The notes beneath the pieces are model-generated. The model was not told the origin of the DNA. It searched no databases and saw only the letters and a list, made by a program, of their open reading frames with translations. A program made the position numbers and the translations under genes. From positions 1-9,077 of the forward strand of contig JAJDDU010000427.1 of assembly GCA_029260155.1 (NCBI GenBank): a stretch of DNA of 9,077 bases. The letters are read 5' to 3'. Origin of the DNA: Phycisphaerae bacterium. Lineage in GTDB: Bacteria; Planctomycetota; Phycisphaerae; UBA1845. Shown one piece after another: positions 1 through 7,094 of this stretch; the first letter of the stretch is position 1; each line of letters starts with the position of its first letter.

Positions 1-843
1 GAGTGGCGGTTTCGGTCCAACCACTCGATTGGCCCCAACTTCTTTACATGTGACGCAAACTTCAAGGTTCGCTACCGCGGCATGCTTGAAGTCGTGTACA
101 TATACGGGGACGCAGCCATATCGTTCAGCGGGGGCGATGGCGTTTTCGGGTTGAATATCGATGAGTTCCACACCTACCGTTTTGAGAGCAGAGACGGCGT
201 CAACTACTGGATATCGGTGGACGGAGAGGTCTTCATCGCGGACTCCGACGACAATCCCAACGGCTTTCACTACCTGCAGTTGGCGGGCAGAGGCGGTTGC
301 GACGGGTTTCTCAACACGGTCAACGAGTGGGACATGGTTCGCTACGGTACGATTTCCTATGGGGAGCAGATCGTCGCGACCGATCCACCGAAGGGGTTTC
401 TCGACGCTGAGGAGTTCCCGGCCCTCGACCAGTTCGCCGTGACGTTCGATTCGGCCAACTACGTCTACATCGACGAGATCACCGTCCAAGTGTCGGGCGG
501 TGACACTCCGATCGTAACTCAAACGCGGCGACGGGAAAACGACGATTCGCAGACGCTGGAGATCGTCCTCGATCGACCCATCCCGTTGGGCGAGCATACG
601 CGCTTCACCATCGACGACGGCGTCGCGATCAACGTCGTGGATTACAGCTACATCCTCGGCGACGCCAACGGCAACGGCCAACTCGACCTCAACGACTTCG
701 ATTCGCTAGCAGAGTGCATCGCCAACAACGCCCCCAACACCGCCACGGACGCCGCCTGCCGCTTCGCCGACCTCGACGCCGACACCGACGTCGACTTCCA
801 CGACTTCGCCCTCTTCCAACGCGCCTTCACGGGCTCCCAGTGA
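1..843 (+). CDS. Secreted protein with C-terminal dockerin-like EF-hand module (5' end missing)
   Basis: The frame is open from base 1, so the gene begins upstream of the window; 280 residues are visible. Residues ~1-165 look like a beta-rich jelly-roll/LamG-like region, with the stretches HTYRFESRDGVNYWISVDG and VNEWDMVRYGTISYG, a layout seen in planctomycete exoproteins. A short beta-rich linker (~165-215) follows. The last ~60 residues (from base 658) form a dockerin-like pair of calcium loops, GDANGNGQLDLNDFDSL and FADLDADTDVDFHDFALF, with Asp/Asn at the coordinating positions. In planctomycetes such modules close many extracellular proteins and are not evidence of a cellulosome. No catalytic motif is visible, so the function is unknown. 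It is probably exported, but the signal peptide lies outside the window. It converges on gltA, with only 19 bp between the stop codons and no convincing terminator. Confidence 0.85.
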   Translation, partial: EWRFRSNHSIGPNFFTCDANFKVRYRGMLEVVYIYGDAAISFSGGDGVFGLNIDEFHTYRFESRDGVNYWISVDGEVFIADSDDNPNGFHYLQLAGRGGCDGFLNTVNEWDMVRYGTISYGEQIVATDPPKGFLDAEEFPALDQFAVTFDSANYVYIDEITVQVSGGDTPIVTQTRRRENDDSQTLEIVLDRPIPLGEHTRFTIDDGVAINVVDYSYILGDANGNGQLDLNDFDSLAECIANNAPNTATDAACRFADLDADTDVDFHDFALFQRAFTGSQ

Positions 844-862
844 CTTCATCGCCGAGCGCGCG

Positions 863-2167
863 CTACTGACTCTTGGGGCGATGGTGAAGAGGCACGAACG
901 GGCGCGCCGTCTCACCGGTATAGATCTGTCGCGGTCGGCCGATGCGCGCGTCGGGCGCGTTGATCATCTCCCGCCACTGCGCGATCCAGCCGGGCAAACG
1001 ACCGATGGCGAACATGACCGTGAACATCTCCGTCGGAATGCCAAGCGCCCGATACAAGATGCCGCTGTAGAAATCGACGTTCGGGTAGAGCTTACGTTCC
1101 ACAAAGTAGTCGTCGTGCAGCGCAGTCTCTTCCAGCTTGCGCGCGATTTCCAACAGCGGATCGTCTACGCCAAGCTTCTCTAGAACACGGTCGCACGTCT
1201 TCTTGATGATCTTCGCCCGCGGATCGAAATTCTTGTAAACGCGATGCCCAAAACCCATCAAGCGGAAACTTGAGCTCTTGTCCTTGGCCATGCGGATGTA
1301 CTTCTCCGCCCCACCGCCGCTCTCGTGAATCTCGTTCAGCATCTCAAGGACAGCCTGGTTGGCGCCGCCGTGCAGCGGGCCCCACAACGCAGCGATTGCC
1401 GCCGACACAGCCGCAAAGAGATTCGCCCGACTGCTGCCGACGAGTCGCACCGTTGAAGTCGAGCAATTCTGCTCGTGGTCGGCGTGAAGAATCAGGAGTT
1501 GGTCCAACGCCAGCGCCAGCTCCGGGTCGACCTCGTACTGCTCACACGGAACGCCGAACAGAGTGTTCAATACGTTGGCCGAGTAAGACAGCGAGTTGTC
1601 CGGGTAGACGAACGGCTGGCCGATTGACTTCTTGTACGCGAACGCCGCGATCGTCGGAATCTTGGCGAGCAGCCGCCGGATCGTGATGTCCATTTCCGCG
1701 GAATCGGTCGCGTTGCCCTGGTCCTGGTAGAACGCCGACAAGCTGCACACCATGCTGGACAGAATCGCCATCGGATGGGCGTTGAGCGGAAAGCCCAAGA
1801 AGACCTGCCTCAGATTCTCATGAATAAGTGTGTGTCGTGTGACGTCGTCAATGAAGGCGTTACTCTGCTCCTCATCGGGAAGATCGCCATAGATGAGCAG
1901 ATACGCGACCTCGAGAAAAGTCGAATGCGACGTCAGATCCTCAATGGCGTACCCCCGGTGATGGAGGATGCCCTTCTCGCCATTGAGGAAGGTGATGGCA
2001 CTCTCACACGAGCCAGTGTTTCCGTACCCGCTGTCGATGGTCACGAGACCGGTCTCGGCTCGGAGCTTGCGGATGTCGATCGCCCGCTCGCCCTCCGTTC
2101 CTTCAATCACCGGCAGTTCGTACGTTGTTCCGTCAATGCTGAGCTGAGCTGTATTGGCCACGGTCAT
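863..2167 (-). CDS. gltA: Citrate synthase, type II (hexameric class)
   Basis: Condenses acetyl-CoA and oxaloacetate to citrate in the cytoplasm, the entry step of the TCA cycle. The 434 residues match the usual 425-437 of type II enzymes. The N-terminal beta domain (1-~50) leads into SGYGNTGSCESAITFLNGEKG. The conserved blocks are LHADHEQNCSTSTVRLVGSS (228-247), GPLHGGAN with catalytic H266, GFGHRVYKNFDPRA with H308 and R317, and YPNVDFYSG with catalytic D365. R165, K169 and C208 sit where Escherichia coli GltA has residues R163, K167 and C206 of its NADH site (alignment from memory), so allosteric NADH inhibition is plausible. The start is slightly ambiguous. GGGAGG lies only 2 nt before the ATG at 2167 but 8 nt before a GTG two codons later (2161). 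The gene is divergent from nfo and shows no sign of an operon. Confidence 0.97.
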   Translation of the reverse strand: MTVANTAQLSIDGTTYELPVIEGTEGERAIDIRKLRAETGLVTIDSGYGNTGSCESAITFLNGEKGILHHRGYAIEDLTSHSTFLEVAYLLIYGDLPDEEQSNAFIDDVTRHTLIHENLRQVFLGFPLNAHPMAILSSMVCSLSAFYQDQGNATDSAEMDITIRRLLAKIPTIAAFAYKKSIGQPFVYPDNSLSYSANVLNTLFGVPCEQYEVDPELALALDQLLILHADHEQNCSTSTVRLVGSSRANLFAAVSAAIAALWGPLHGGANQAVLEMLNEIHESGGGAEKYIRMAKDKSSSFRLMGFGHRVYKNFDPRAKIIKKTCDRVLEKLGVDDPLLEIARKLEETALHDDYFVERKLYPNVDFYSGILYRALGIPTEMFTVMFAIGRLPGWIAQWREMINAPDARIGRPRQIYTGETARPFVPLHHRPKSQ

Positions 2168-2383
2168 TACCTCCCGATGTTCTACCAGCAGTCGCCAAAG
2201 TTAGGTCGCTTCCACGTCTATAGGACCAGATAATGCGTTACCTAGCAAGATGGGTTCCACATCACTCCGAAACGAAAGAGAAAAAGTGGCCAGCCATACT
2301 TTAATTTGTCGCCGAAGACGCCCTGCATGGCGTGCTTCGTGCTCGGTGAGCGTTTTGGAACGGTGAGGCTATGATGGTCCGCC
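2168..2383. promoter_or_regulatory. Divergent gltA/nfo intergenic region
   Basis: These 216 bp separate the divergent starts of gltA and nfo and must hold both promoters. No strong sigma70-like pair is visible. On the minus strand TATAGA (2217-2222) could be a -10 box for gltA, but the nearest -35-like hexamer (TTGCTA, 2243-2248) is 20 bp away. On the plus strand TATGAT (2370-2375) lies 8 bp before the nfo ATG; if it were a -10 box the nfo mRNA would be almost leaderless. That would fit the lack of a well-placed Shine-Dalgarno for nfo. Both assignments are tentative. Confidence 0.35.
2170..2175 (-). promoter_or_regulatory. Ribosome binding site of gltA, unusually close to the ATG
   Basis: On the minus strand, GGGAGG is followed by TA and then ATG (2167), a 2-nt spacer that is shorter than usual. 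The third codon is GTG (2161), which would have a conventional 8-nt spacer. Translation may therefore start at GTG, giving a protein two residues shorter. Confidence 0.6.
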
Positions 2384-3280
2384 ATGAGCAGAGATTCCGG
2401 TATCGCTCTTGCGAAACAACGATTCGGCGCGCACATGTCCGTGGCCGGTGGCATCCACAACGCGTTTTCTTCGGGCATGGAGGCCGGCTGCGACTGCCTT
2501 CAGATCTTCGTGAAGAACCAGCGGCAGTGGTCAGCCCCGCCACTCGTTGACGAGGCGATAGAAGCCTACAAGGCCGCCGAACGCGAAACGGGGCTCACAC
2601 CGGTCATCGCCCACGCGACGTATCTTGCCAACTTGGCATCGCCCGTCGCCGCGACGCATCGGCGGAGCGTCGACGCCTTGGTCGATGAGATGGAGCGATG
2701 CGCCCGCCTCGGCGTGCCTTACCTCGTGCTGCACCCCGGAGCGCACATGGGCGAAGGTGTTGCCGCTGGCATCGAGCGCATCGCGACGGGCCTCGACCAA
2801 GTGCATGCCCGCACCGAGGCGAAGGCCACACAGTTCCTCCTCGAAACCACAGCCGGGCAGGGTTCGTCGATCGGTTGCGAGATTGAGCATCTCGGACGGA
2901 TAATGCAGTCCGTCAAAGCGCCGGGTCGGCTGGGCGTGTGTGTCGACACCTGTCACGTTTTCGCCGCCGGCTACGACATACGCACGGCCGACGGATACGG
3001 ACACCTGACGGCCGAACTTGAGCGGTACGTGGGCCTGAAACGGATCAAGTGCATCCACGTCAACGATTCCCAGCGTCCTTGCGGAAGCAGAGTGGACCGC
3101 CATGATGCAATCGGCAAGGGCAAGATCGGCAAAGCCGGTTTCCGCCACCTGGTCAATGATGCGCGCTTGGCGGGCGTGCCGAGAGTCCTTGAGACACCCA
3201 AGGGTACGGACGGACGTGGAACGGACCTGGACCGTGTCAACTTGAAACGCCTGCGGGCCCTGGTCGAATCGCCCTCCTAG
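2384..3280 (+). CDS. nfo: Endonuclease IV (AP endonuclease, TIM barrel)
   Basis: Cleaves the phosphodiester bond 5' to abasic sites in base-excision repair and acts on DNA in the cytoplasm. It is a single Xylose-isomerase-like TIM barrel of 298 residues, near the family's 280-300. The start GAHMSVAGGIHNAF and the KNQRQW block (44-49) are characteristic. All nine ligands of the trinuclear Zn centre can be assigned: H77, H117 (VLHPGAH), E154 (LLETTAG), D188 and H191 (VDTCH), H225 (IHVNDS), D238 and H240 (DRHDAIGKG), and E270 (VLETPKG). The enzyme is therefore probably active. The ATG at 2384 adds about 13 residues before the conserved GAHMS. Upstream there is only a GAGG 15 nt away, so translation initiation may be weak or leaderless. 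The last codon overlaps the stop of the convergent HDOD gene through a shared CTAG. Confidence 0.97.
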   Translation: MSRDSGIALAKQRFGAHMSVAGGIHNAFSSGMEAGCDCLQIFVKNQRQWSAPPLVDEAIEAYKAAERETGLTPVIAHATYLANLASPVAATHRRSVDALVDEMERCARLGVPYLVLHPGAHMGEGVAAGIERIATGLDQVHARTEAKATQFLLETTAGQGSSIGCEIEHLGRIMQSVKAPGRLGVCVDTCHVFAAGYDIRTADGYGHLTAELERYVGLKRIKCIHVNDSQRPCGSRVDRHDAIGKGKIGKAGFRHLVNDARLAGVPRVLETPKGTDGRGTDLDRVNLKRLRALVESPS

Positions 3281-4158
3281 AACTGCACGCCGTCCAGTCG
3301 ATCTCGGATGATGCCGACCAGTTTATCCGTGTTGCGAGAGTCCAGACGCAGGAATTCCATCGCCGGCTCGAGCAGTGCCATGTCCGTGTCACCATCGAAA
3401 GAGACCACCCCGGATCTGCGAACAAGCTGAATGGCCACGTGGGTCACGCACGCAAGAGTGCGGTGCTCGGTATCGGCGTTGAGCGGATCGTGGTGGAATC
3501 CGATGCCCTGGATCAACTCGGCCGGCAGCGACCAATGCTCGGCCAGCCGCCGGCCTATGTCCGCGTGATCGATGCCGATGAGCCTGCGTTCGTGGTTGAT
3601 CAGCGGCACACCGGACTTGAGAGAAGCGGTCACCGCAGCCCCAAACGGTTCCGGCGAGATTTTCGCCTGGACGACCGTGCCAATGTCGTGAATCAGTCCG
3701 GCGACGAAGGCCTCGGCGCCGAGTTTTCGTTGGGTGACGGATGTCAGGCTGCGACACTCGGACACCACGGTCTCGGTGGCGAACGCCACCGAAGCGCTGA
3801 ACTTCCACGCCGTGTCCTTCGTGATTCCCGGTGCGTCGATTCGTACGTTGCGAAACGCGGACTCGACGGACGCGGAAGCCGCCAACTTTCCGATGGTCAT
3901 CCGGCCGAGCATCGCGACGGCCCGCTCGATGCGCAAAATGCGACTCCGCATGCCGTACAGCGCGGAATTGGCCAGCTTCAAAACGCGCATGGCCATGCTG
4001 GGATCGGCGTCGATGATCTCCTCCAGCTGCTTGTTCGTCGACTCGTCGTCGGCGGCGAGTTGTGTCACGCGCACGGCCGTTTCCGGGCGAACGCCCACCG
4101 CCTCATCCGCAGCCAGAATATCGAACGCCTTCTTGCCTTTTACCGCCGTACCAATCAC
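3277..4158 (-). CDS. HDOD-domain protein
   Basis: HDOD domains are HD-superfamily relatives found in bacterial signalling proteins; most have no proven catalytic activity. The 293 residues are almost entirely the HDOD region. The hallmark block LKLANSALYGMRSRI runs from residue 60, followed by RIERAVAMLGRMTIGKLA. A GLIHDIG block (154-160) places the HD pair at 157-158. HERRLIGIDHADIGRRLAEHW (189-209) and GIGFHHDP (218-225) complete the family pattern. There is no GGDEF, EAL, CheY-receiver or membrane segment, so it is a stand-alone cytoplasmic HDOD protein. The start is GTG, supported by a GGAG 7 nt upstream. The stop overlaps that of nfo, and the gene diverges from a zinc-ribbon membrane protein. 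The partner and signal cannot be read from the sequence. Confidence 0.9.
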   Translation of the reverse strand: MIGTAVKGKKAFDILAADEAVGVRPETAVRVTQLAADDESTNKQLEEIIDADPSMAMRVLKLANSALYGMRSRILRIERAVAMLGRMTIGKLAASASVESAFRNVRIDAPGITKDTAWKFSASVAFATETVVSECRSLTSVTQRKLGAEAFVAGLIHDIGTVVQAKISPEPFGAAVTASLKSGVPLINHERRLIGIDHADIGRRLAEHWSLPAELIQGIGFHHDPLNADTEHRTLACVTHVAIQLVRRSGVVSFDGDTDMALLEPAMEFLRLDSRNTDKLVGIIRDRLDGVQF

Positions 4159-4165
4159 CCGCTTA

Positions 4166-4169
4166 CTCC
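4166..4169 (-). promoter_or_regulatory. Ribosome binding site that supports the GTG start of the HDOD gene
   Basis: Read on the minus strand, GGAG is followed by a 7-nt spacer (TAAGCGG) and then GTG at 4158. This good spacing is the reason for choosing the GTG rather than an internal ATG. Confidence 0.6.
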
Positions 4170-4196
4170 GTTTGGACTCGATCCGTACACCGCTCT

Positions 4197-4210
4197 TTGG
4201 TATCGACCAA
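4197..4210. repeat. Small inverted repeat in a divergent promoter region
   Basis: TTGGT-ATCG-ACCAA is a perfect 5-bp inverted repeat lying between the divergent HDOD gene and zinc-ribbon gene (gap 4159-4283). It could be a regulator site, or half-overlap -35-like TTGG hexamers on both strands. It is short enough to be chance, and no regulator gene is nearby. Confidence 0.25.
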
Positions 4211-4283
4211 TTCCGTGGGATTACTCCGAGATAATGCTCGACGGTTCCCTCCGGCCGGGATGCCTGCGACTGAACGACTGTGT

Positions 4284-4763
4284 ATGATCATGGACATGAC
4301 GCTACCGGACGATGGCGGAATAGCGCCGGCGGGCAACTGCCCCTACTGCGGCTACGACCAACGGGGTCTGCGGGCTGGTTCTAACTGCCCGGAATGCGGG
4401 GCGGCGTTTTGGCCGGGCGAGGCGATCTCGGAAATCAACCGTAGGGTTGATGAGGCGGTGCTCGCGCTGTGCTGCGTGTGTCTTGCACAGGTGACGGGGC
4501 TTGTGTCTTGCTGCATCAGCTTCTTGGTCATGTCGCGGTCGCCGGCGCCGGCGGTGATGCTCGCGATGGTCGGCAGCTTCTGTCTCTTCGTCGCTGCCGT
4601 GTGGTATGCGCAGATTGCGCTTTCGACACTCCGGCGGCGGACCGGCTTCGAACACCTGAACTTGATTCCGCAACAGCGCGGGCGTCTTCGACGGTGGCTG
4701 CTGCTGAACGGGCTTCTGCTGCTGTTGATCCTAATGCTCGCGTTCGCAGTTGCGCGGTCTTGA
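4284..4763 (+). CDS. Zinc-ribbon membrane protein (N-terminal CPxCGYD...CPECG, three helices)
   Basis: This 159-residue protein has no assigned function. Near the N-terminus, CPYCGYD and CPECG (C19, C22, C35, C38) form a four-cysteine zinc ribbon of the type repeatedly attached to small planctomycete membrane proteins. Three hydrophobic segments follow, at about 59-83, 90-113 and 138-157. The last is a leucine run (GLLLLLILMLAFAVA) just after a basic stretch (RGRLRRW). The ribbon is probably cytoplasmic, tethered to the inner membrane. Three in-frame ATGs (4284, 4290, 4296) compete for the start, and none has a clear Shine-Dalgarno. The first is given here. The frame is open upstream to about 4062, but that stretch overlaps the HDOD gene and is not believable as coding. 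The gene ends 13 bp from the convergent CopD-like gene. Confidence 0.75.
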   Translation: MIMDMTLPDDGGIAPAGNCPYCGYDQRGLRAGSNCPECGAAFWPGEAISEINRRVDEAVLALCCVCLAQVTGLVSCCISFLVMSRSPAPAVMLAMVGSFCLFVAAVWYAQIALSTLRRRTGFEHLNLIPQQRGRLRRWLLLNGLLLLLILMLAFAVARS

Positions 4764-4776
4764 TGAACCGCGACGG

Positions 4777-5247
4777 TTATGCGGCGGCGGAAACGTGCAG
4801 CGCCTTGAGCACGCTCGAGAGCAGGATAATCGCCGCCCCCAGGGCGATAAGCACACCGACCCAGGTTCGGCCTTTTTCGCGTATCTTCGCAAAACCGGGA
4901 CGCGAGCCGGACAAGGTGCTCGCGAGGAAGAATACCGCAAACGCCATGATGATCTTCACGAGGAGGATGGCGTGGTAGGGCATCGGCGCGACATCGTGTC
5001 GAATTGCGACATATACGTTGAATACGCCCGTCGTCAGCAAGAGGGCAACGTTGACGTGGACGATGCGCGCCCAACGCCGCATCAGCTGTGCGTGCAGTTG
5101 CTTTCGCACGTCATCCGACAGGGCAGCGGCCGCCGACGGCATGAGCACGAAACGCATAAAGAACGCGCCGCCAATGGCGACCACGACGGCCGACAGATGA
5201 AGCCAACGAACCATGATCGCGACGATGTCAAAAGTCTGCACTGCCAA
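4777..5247 (-). CDS. CopD/HemJ-like four-helix membrane protein
   Basis: This 156-residue integral membrane protein has four predicted helices, at about 8-36, 61-82, 91-110 and 128-149. The motif RWLHLSAVVVAIGGAFFMRF puts H17 inside helix 1, and YHAILLVKIIMAFAVFF puts H92 and K98 at the start of helix 3. This pattern is shared by the CopD (copper resistance) and HemJ (protoporphyrinogen oxidase, haem-binding) families, where the helix-1 histidine is a metal or haem ligand. The sequence does not decide between them, so copper transport or haem-related redox work is inference. Candidate starts are TTG 5247 (given), GTG 5241 and ATG 5214. A GGGGG run lies about 7 nt before the GTG, which makes 5241 a serious alternative. 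It lies 52 bp downstream of waaA on the same strand, so the two may be cotranscribed. Confidence 0.7.
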   Translation of the reverse strand: MAVQTFDIVAIMVRWLHLSAVVVAIGGAFFMRFVLMPSAAAALSDDVRKQLHAQLMRRWARIVHVNVALLLTTGVFNVYVAIRHDVAPMPYHAILLVKIIMAFAVFFLASTLSGSRPGFAKIREKGRTWVGVLIALGAAIILLSSVLKALHVSAAA

Positions 5248-5299
5248 ACCCCCAATCGATGAGACGAGAACTACTGTCCAACTCGGTCAGCCCGAGATT

Positions 5300-6604
5300 C
5301 TACACACGTGCCCGCTCCGAAGCCAGCAGGCGGGCAAGCGCGTCAACCGTCACTTCCGTCGCGCCTTGATGGTCTGTCACTACTTGTCGGGCCGCGTCCC
5401 CAGCCACGAGCGCGGCGGATGGGTCCGCGACGACCGCTCGCACGTGCGTGGCCAACTCGGCCGCATCGGAGGCGATTCGCAGGGCTTCGCGATCGCGCAG
5501 CGCGCCGGCGGCCACGGCAAAGTTGTCCAGATGCGGGCCGGCGATGATCGCCTTGCCCAACGCAGCCACTTCCATCGGATCCGACCCGCCCATCGGTACC
5601 AACGATCTGCCCACGAACACCACGTCCGCGAGACTGTAGAACTTCCGTAACTCGCCCATCGTGTCGCCGAGAATGACATCGCTGCCATTGAGCGGCGCGG
5701 ACGCGGGCGATCCGTCGGGGCGATTGGTACGCCGCACGCAGCGGAACGACTGATGCTCGATCAGCCGGGCGACTTCGTCGAATCGTTCGGGCTTGCGCGG
5801 GATGATCGCGAGCGTTAGATCCACGCCCTCTGTCATCAGCCGCCGATACGCATCCAGCACGATGGTTTCCTCGCCCGGTCCGGTGCTGCCGCAGACCCAC
5901 AGTGGCCGACCGGACTCGATCCCGAGTGCGCCGGCAAGTTGATCTGCGCCTTCGACGTGCGTCGTCACGGTGGCGGTGTCCCATTTCATCGACCCCGTTA
6001 TCTGCACACGCGCCGCCTGTACGCCAAGCGTCTCGAAACGTGCGGCGATTGCTTGATCTTGAGCGCACACCCAGCTTAGCTTTGCGAACATGCTTCGCGA
6101 CAACGGTCCCAGGCGCCCGAGACGCGCCGCGCTTCTCTCGGTCAGTCGGCCATTGACCACCGCAACGCGGACGCCCCGCTGGTTGGCCAGCCGCACTGCG
6201 TTGTACCAAACCTCAAGTTCCACCAGGACGAGCATCGCCGGTTCGATTCGCCGAAGCGCGCGGGCCACGATCCAGCTGAAATCCAGCGGATACCGAAACA
6301 CGCGTTTCTGCCCGTACAGTGCGCAGGCCCGTGCGTAGCCGGTATCCGTCGTCGAAGAAATCACGATGTCACAGTCCGGCAGCGTGCGCTCGAGCGATTC
6401 GATGAGCGTGCGTGCGGCGTTCACCTCGCCCAGGGAAACCGCATGCACCCAGATGCGTCGCCCCTCGCGAGGCGGAACGTCGACGTGCCCGAAACGCTCG
6501 CGCCAGCCTCGACGGTTCTTGCCTTGGCGCACGATTTGGTAGGCCAGAACCGGCGTGTAGACGATCGCGGCGAAAAAATAGACCAAGTTGGCAATCCAGC
6601 GCAT
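5300..6604 (-). CDS. waaA: 3-deoxy-D-manno-octulosonic acid (Kdo) transferase
   Basis: Transfers Kdo from CMP-Kdo to lipid A precursor at the inner face of the cytoplasmic membrane, the first step of LPS core assembly. From the ATG at 6604 it has 434 residues, close to the usual ~425. An N-terminal hydrophobic anchor (WIANLVYFFAAIVYTPVLAY) precedes RRGWRERFG. IWVHAVSLGEVNAA carries the putative catalytic base E60. LVELEVWYN (127-135), NGRLTERS (151-158), ITGSMKWD (202-209), RKPERF (270-275) and GDTMGELRKFY (313-323) follow in the order expected for a GT-B fold of family GT30. The common GGHNPLE motif reads GGSDPMEVA here, so the His is replaced by Ser. The frame is open upstream to 6943, but that part is Ser/Arg/Pro-rich and not family-like, so it was excluded. 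An ATG at 6676 is the only other reasonable start. No Shine-Dalgarno decides it. Confidence 0.93.
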   Translation of the reverse strand: MRWIANLVYFFAAIVYTPVLAYQIVRQGKNRRGWRERFGHVDVPPREGRRIWVHAVSLGEVNAARTLIESLERTLPDCDIVISSTTDTGYARACALYGQKRVFRYPLDFSWIVARALRRIEPAMLVLVELEVWYNAVRLANQRGVRVAVVNGRLTERSAARLGRLGPLSRSMFAKLSWVCAQDQAIAARFETLGVQAARVQITGSMKWDTATVTTHVEGADQLAGALGIESGRPLWVCGSTGPGEETIVLDAYRRLMTEGVDLTLAIIPRKPERFDEVARLIEHQSFRCVRRTNRPDGSPASAPLNGSDVILGDTMGELRKFYSLADVVFVGRSLVPMGGSDPMEVAALGKAIIAGPHLDNFAVAAGALRDREALRIASDAAELATHVRAVVADPSAALVAGDAARQVVTDHQGATEVTVDALARLLASERARV

Positions 6605-7094
6605 GACGCGGGGATGGTAGACCAGCCTCCGCAACGCCACAACGGGGCGGCGGTGGACGCTGCGCGAGGACGCCATTCCGTTTTGGCCGGAGTCGTCACG
6701 TGCCCGGTTTGGGGTTGAATGCGAGGTTGTGGCGATGCCGCAGATGCCGGGGGAAGATGAAGTGACACTGTCAGATGGCTTCGTTTCGTCAATACGGTCT
6801 GCGCGTTGTGGGGCGAAAGCTCTGTTTTGGGACCGTGAGGGGTGTTTGGTGCGGTGATCGCGTGGATTCGTTCTGCGCATGGGGTTTTGTCTGTGTCGCA
6901 CCGTTGGGGTCGCTGATTGGTTCGGCGCGCGGTCTCCTTCCATGGTAATAACTACGGGGGTGGCTGTGGAAATCTTGGATTGAAGATTGGGGAGGGGTCC
7001 GTCGTTTTTTTGGGGGGTTCAATTGATGGGGATTGGGTGGAACGGACAGGTGGGAAACTGGTAGGGTGGTTTTTGAGAGGGAGGGCTTGGATAG
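6605..7094. other. Gene-free gap with G-rich tract, divergent waaA / secreted-protein promoters
   Basis: No credible gene is seen in these 490 bp. Codons upstream of waaA are open to 6943 but give an unfamily-like basic peptide. From about 6950 to 7085 the plus strand is strongly G-rich: GGGGAGGGG (6989-6997), a T7 run followed directly by G6 (7005-7017), GGGG (7028-7031), GGG (7035-7037) and further GG/GGG runs. A TTGACG on the minus strand (6787-6792) is the best -35-like hexamer facing waaA, without a convincing -10 partner. The interval presumably holds both divergent promoters. Confidence 0.5.
7075..7085 (+). promoter_or_regulatory. Purine-rich ribosome binding site before the secreted-protein gene
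   Basis: GAGAGGGAGGG ends 9 nt before the ATG at 7095. It supports that ATG, which also begins a good signal peptide. Confidence 0.6.

Noticed and set aside
2531..3148. Minus-strand open frame opposite nfo
   Set aside because: Endonuclease IV is certain on the other strand with all metal ligands in place; the antisense peptide shows no motif.
3439..4287. Long plus-strand open frame (282 codons) opposite the HDOD gene
   Set aside because: It lies antisense to a clear HDOD domain, its peptide has no recognisable pattern, and such antisense frames are common in GC-rich DNA.
4766..4778. AACCG-CGA-CGGTT hairpin between two convergent stops as a terminator
   Set aside because: A 5-bp stem with no T tract on either strand is too weak to call an intrinsic terminator.
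5282..5296. CTCGG-TCAGC-CCGAG hairpin after the waaA stop as a terminator
   Set aside because: The stem is only 5 bp with no T tract, and the gene downstream is co-directional, so termination here is not supported.
5343..6209. Second minus-strand open frame inside waaA
   Set aside because: It is a frame-shifted, Arg-rich shadow of a well-supported Kdo transferase.
6605..6943. N-terminal extension of waaA by 113 codons
   Set aside because: The extension is rich in Arg, Ser, Pro and Thr, precedes the normal membrane-anchor start of the family, and would make the protein far too long.
7005..7011. T7 run as an intrinsic terminator
   Set aside because: No GC-rich stem precedes it, and G6 follows directly.
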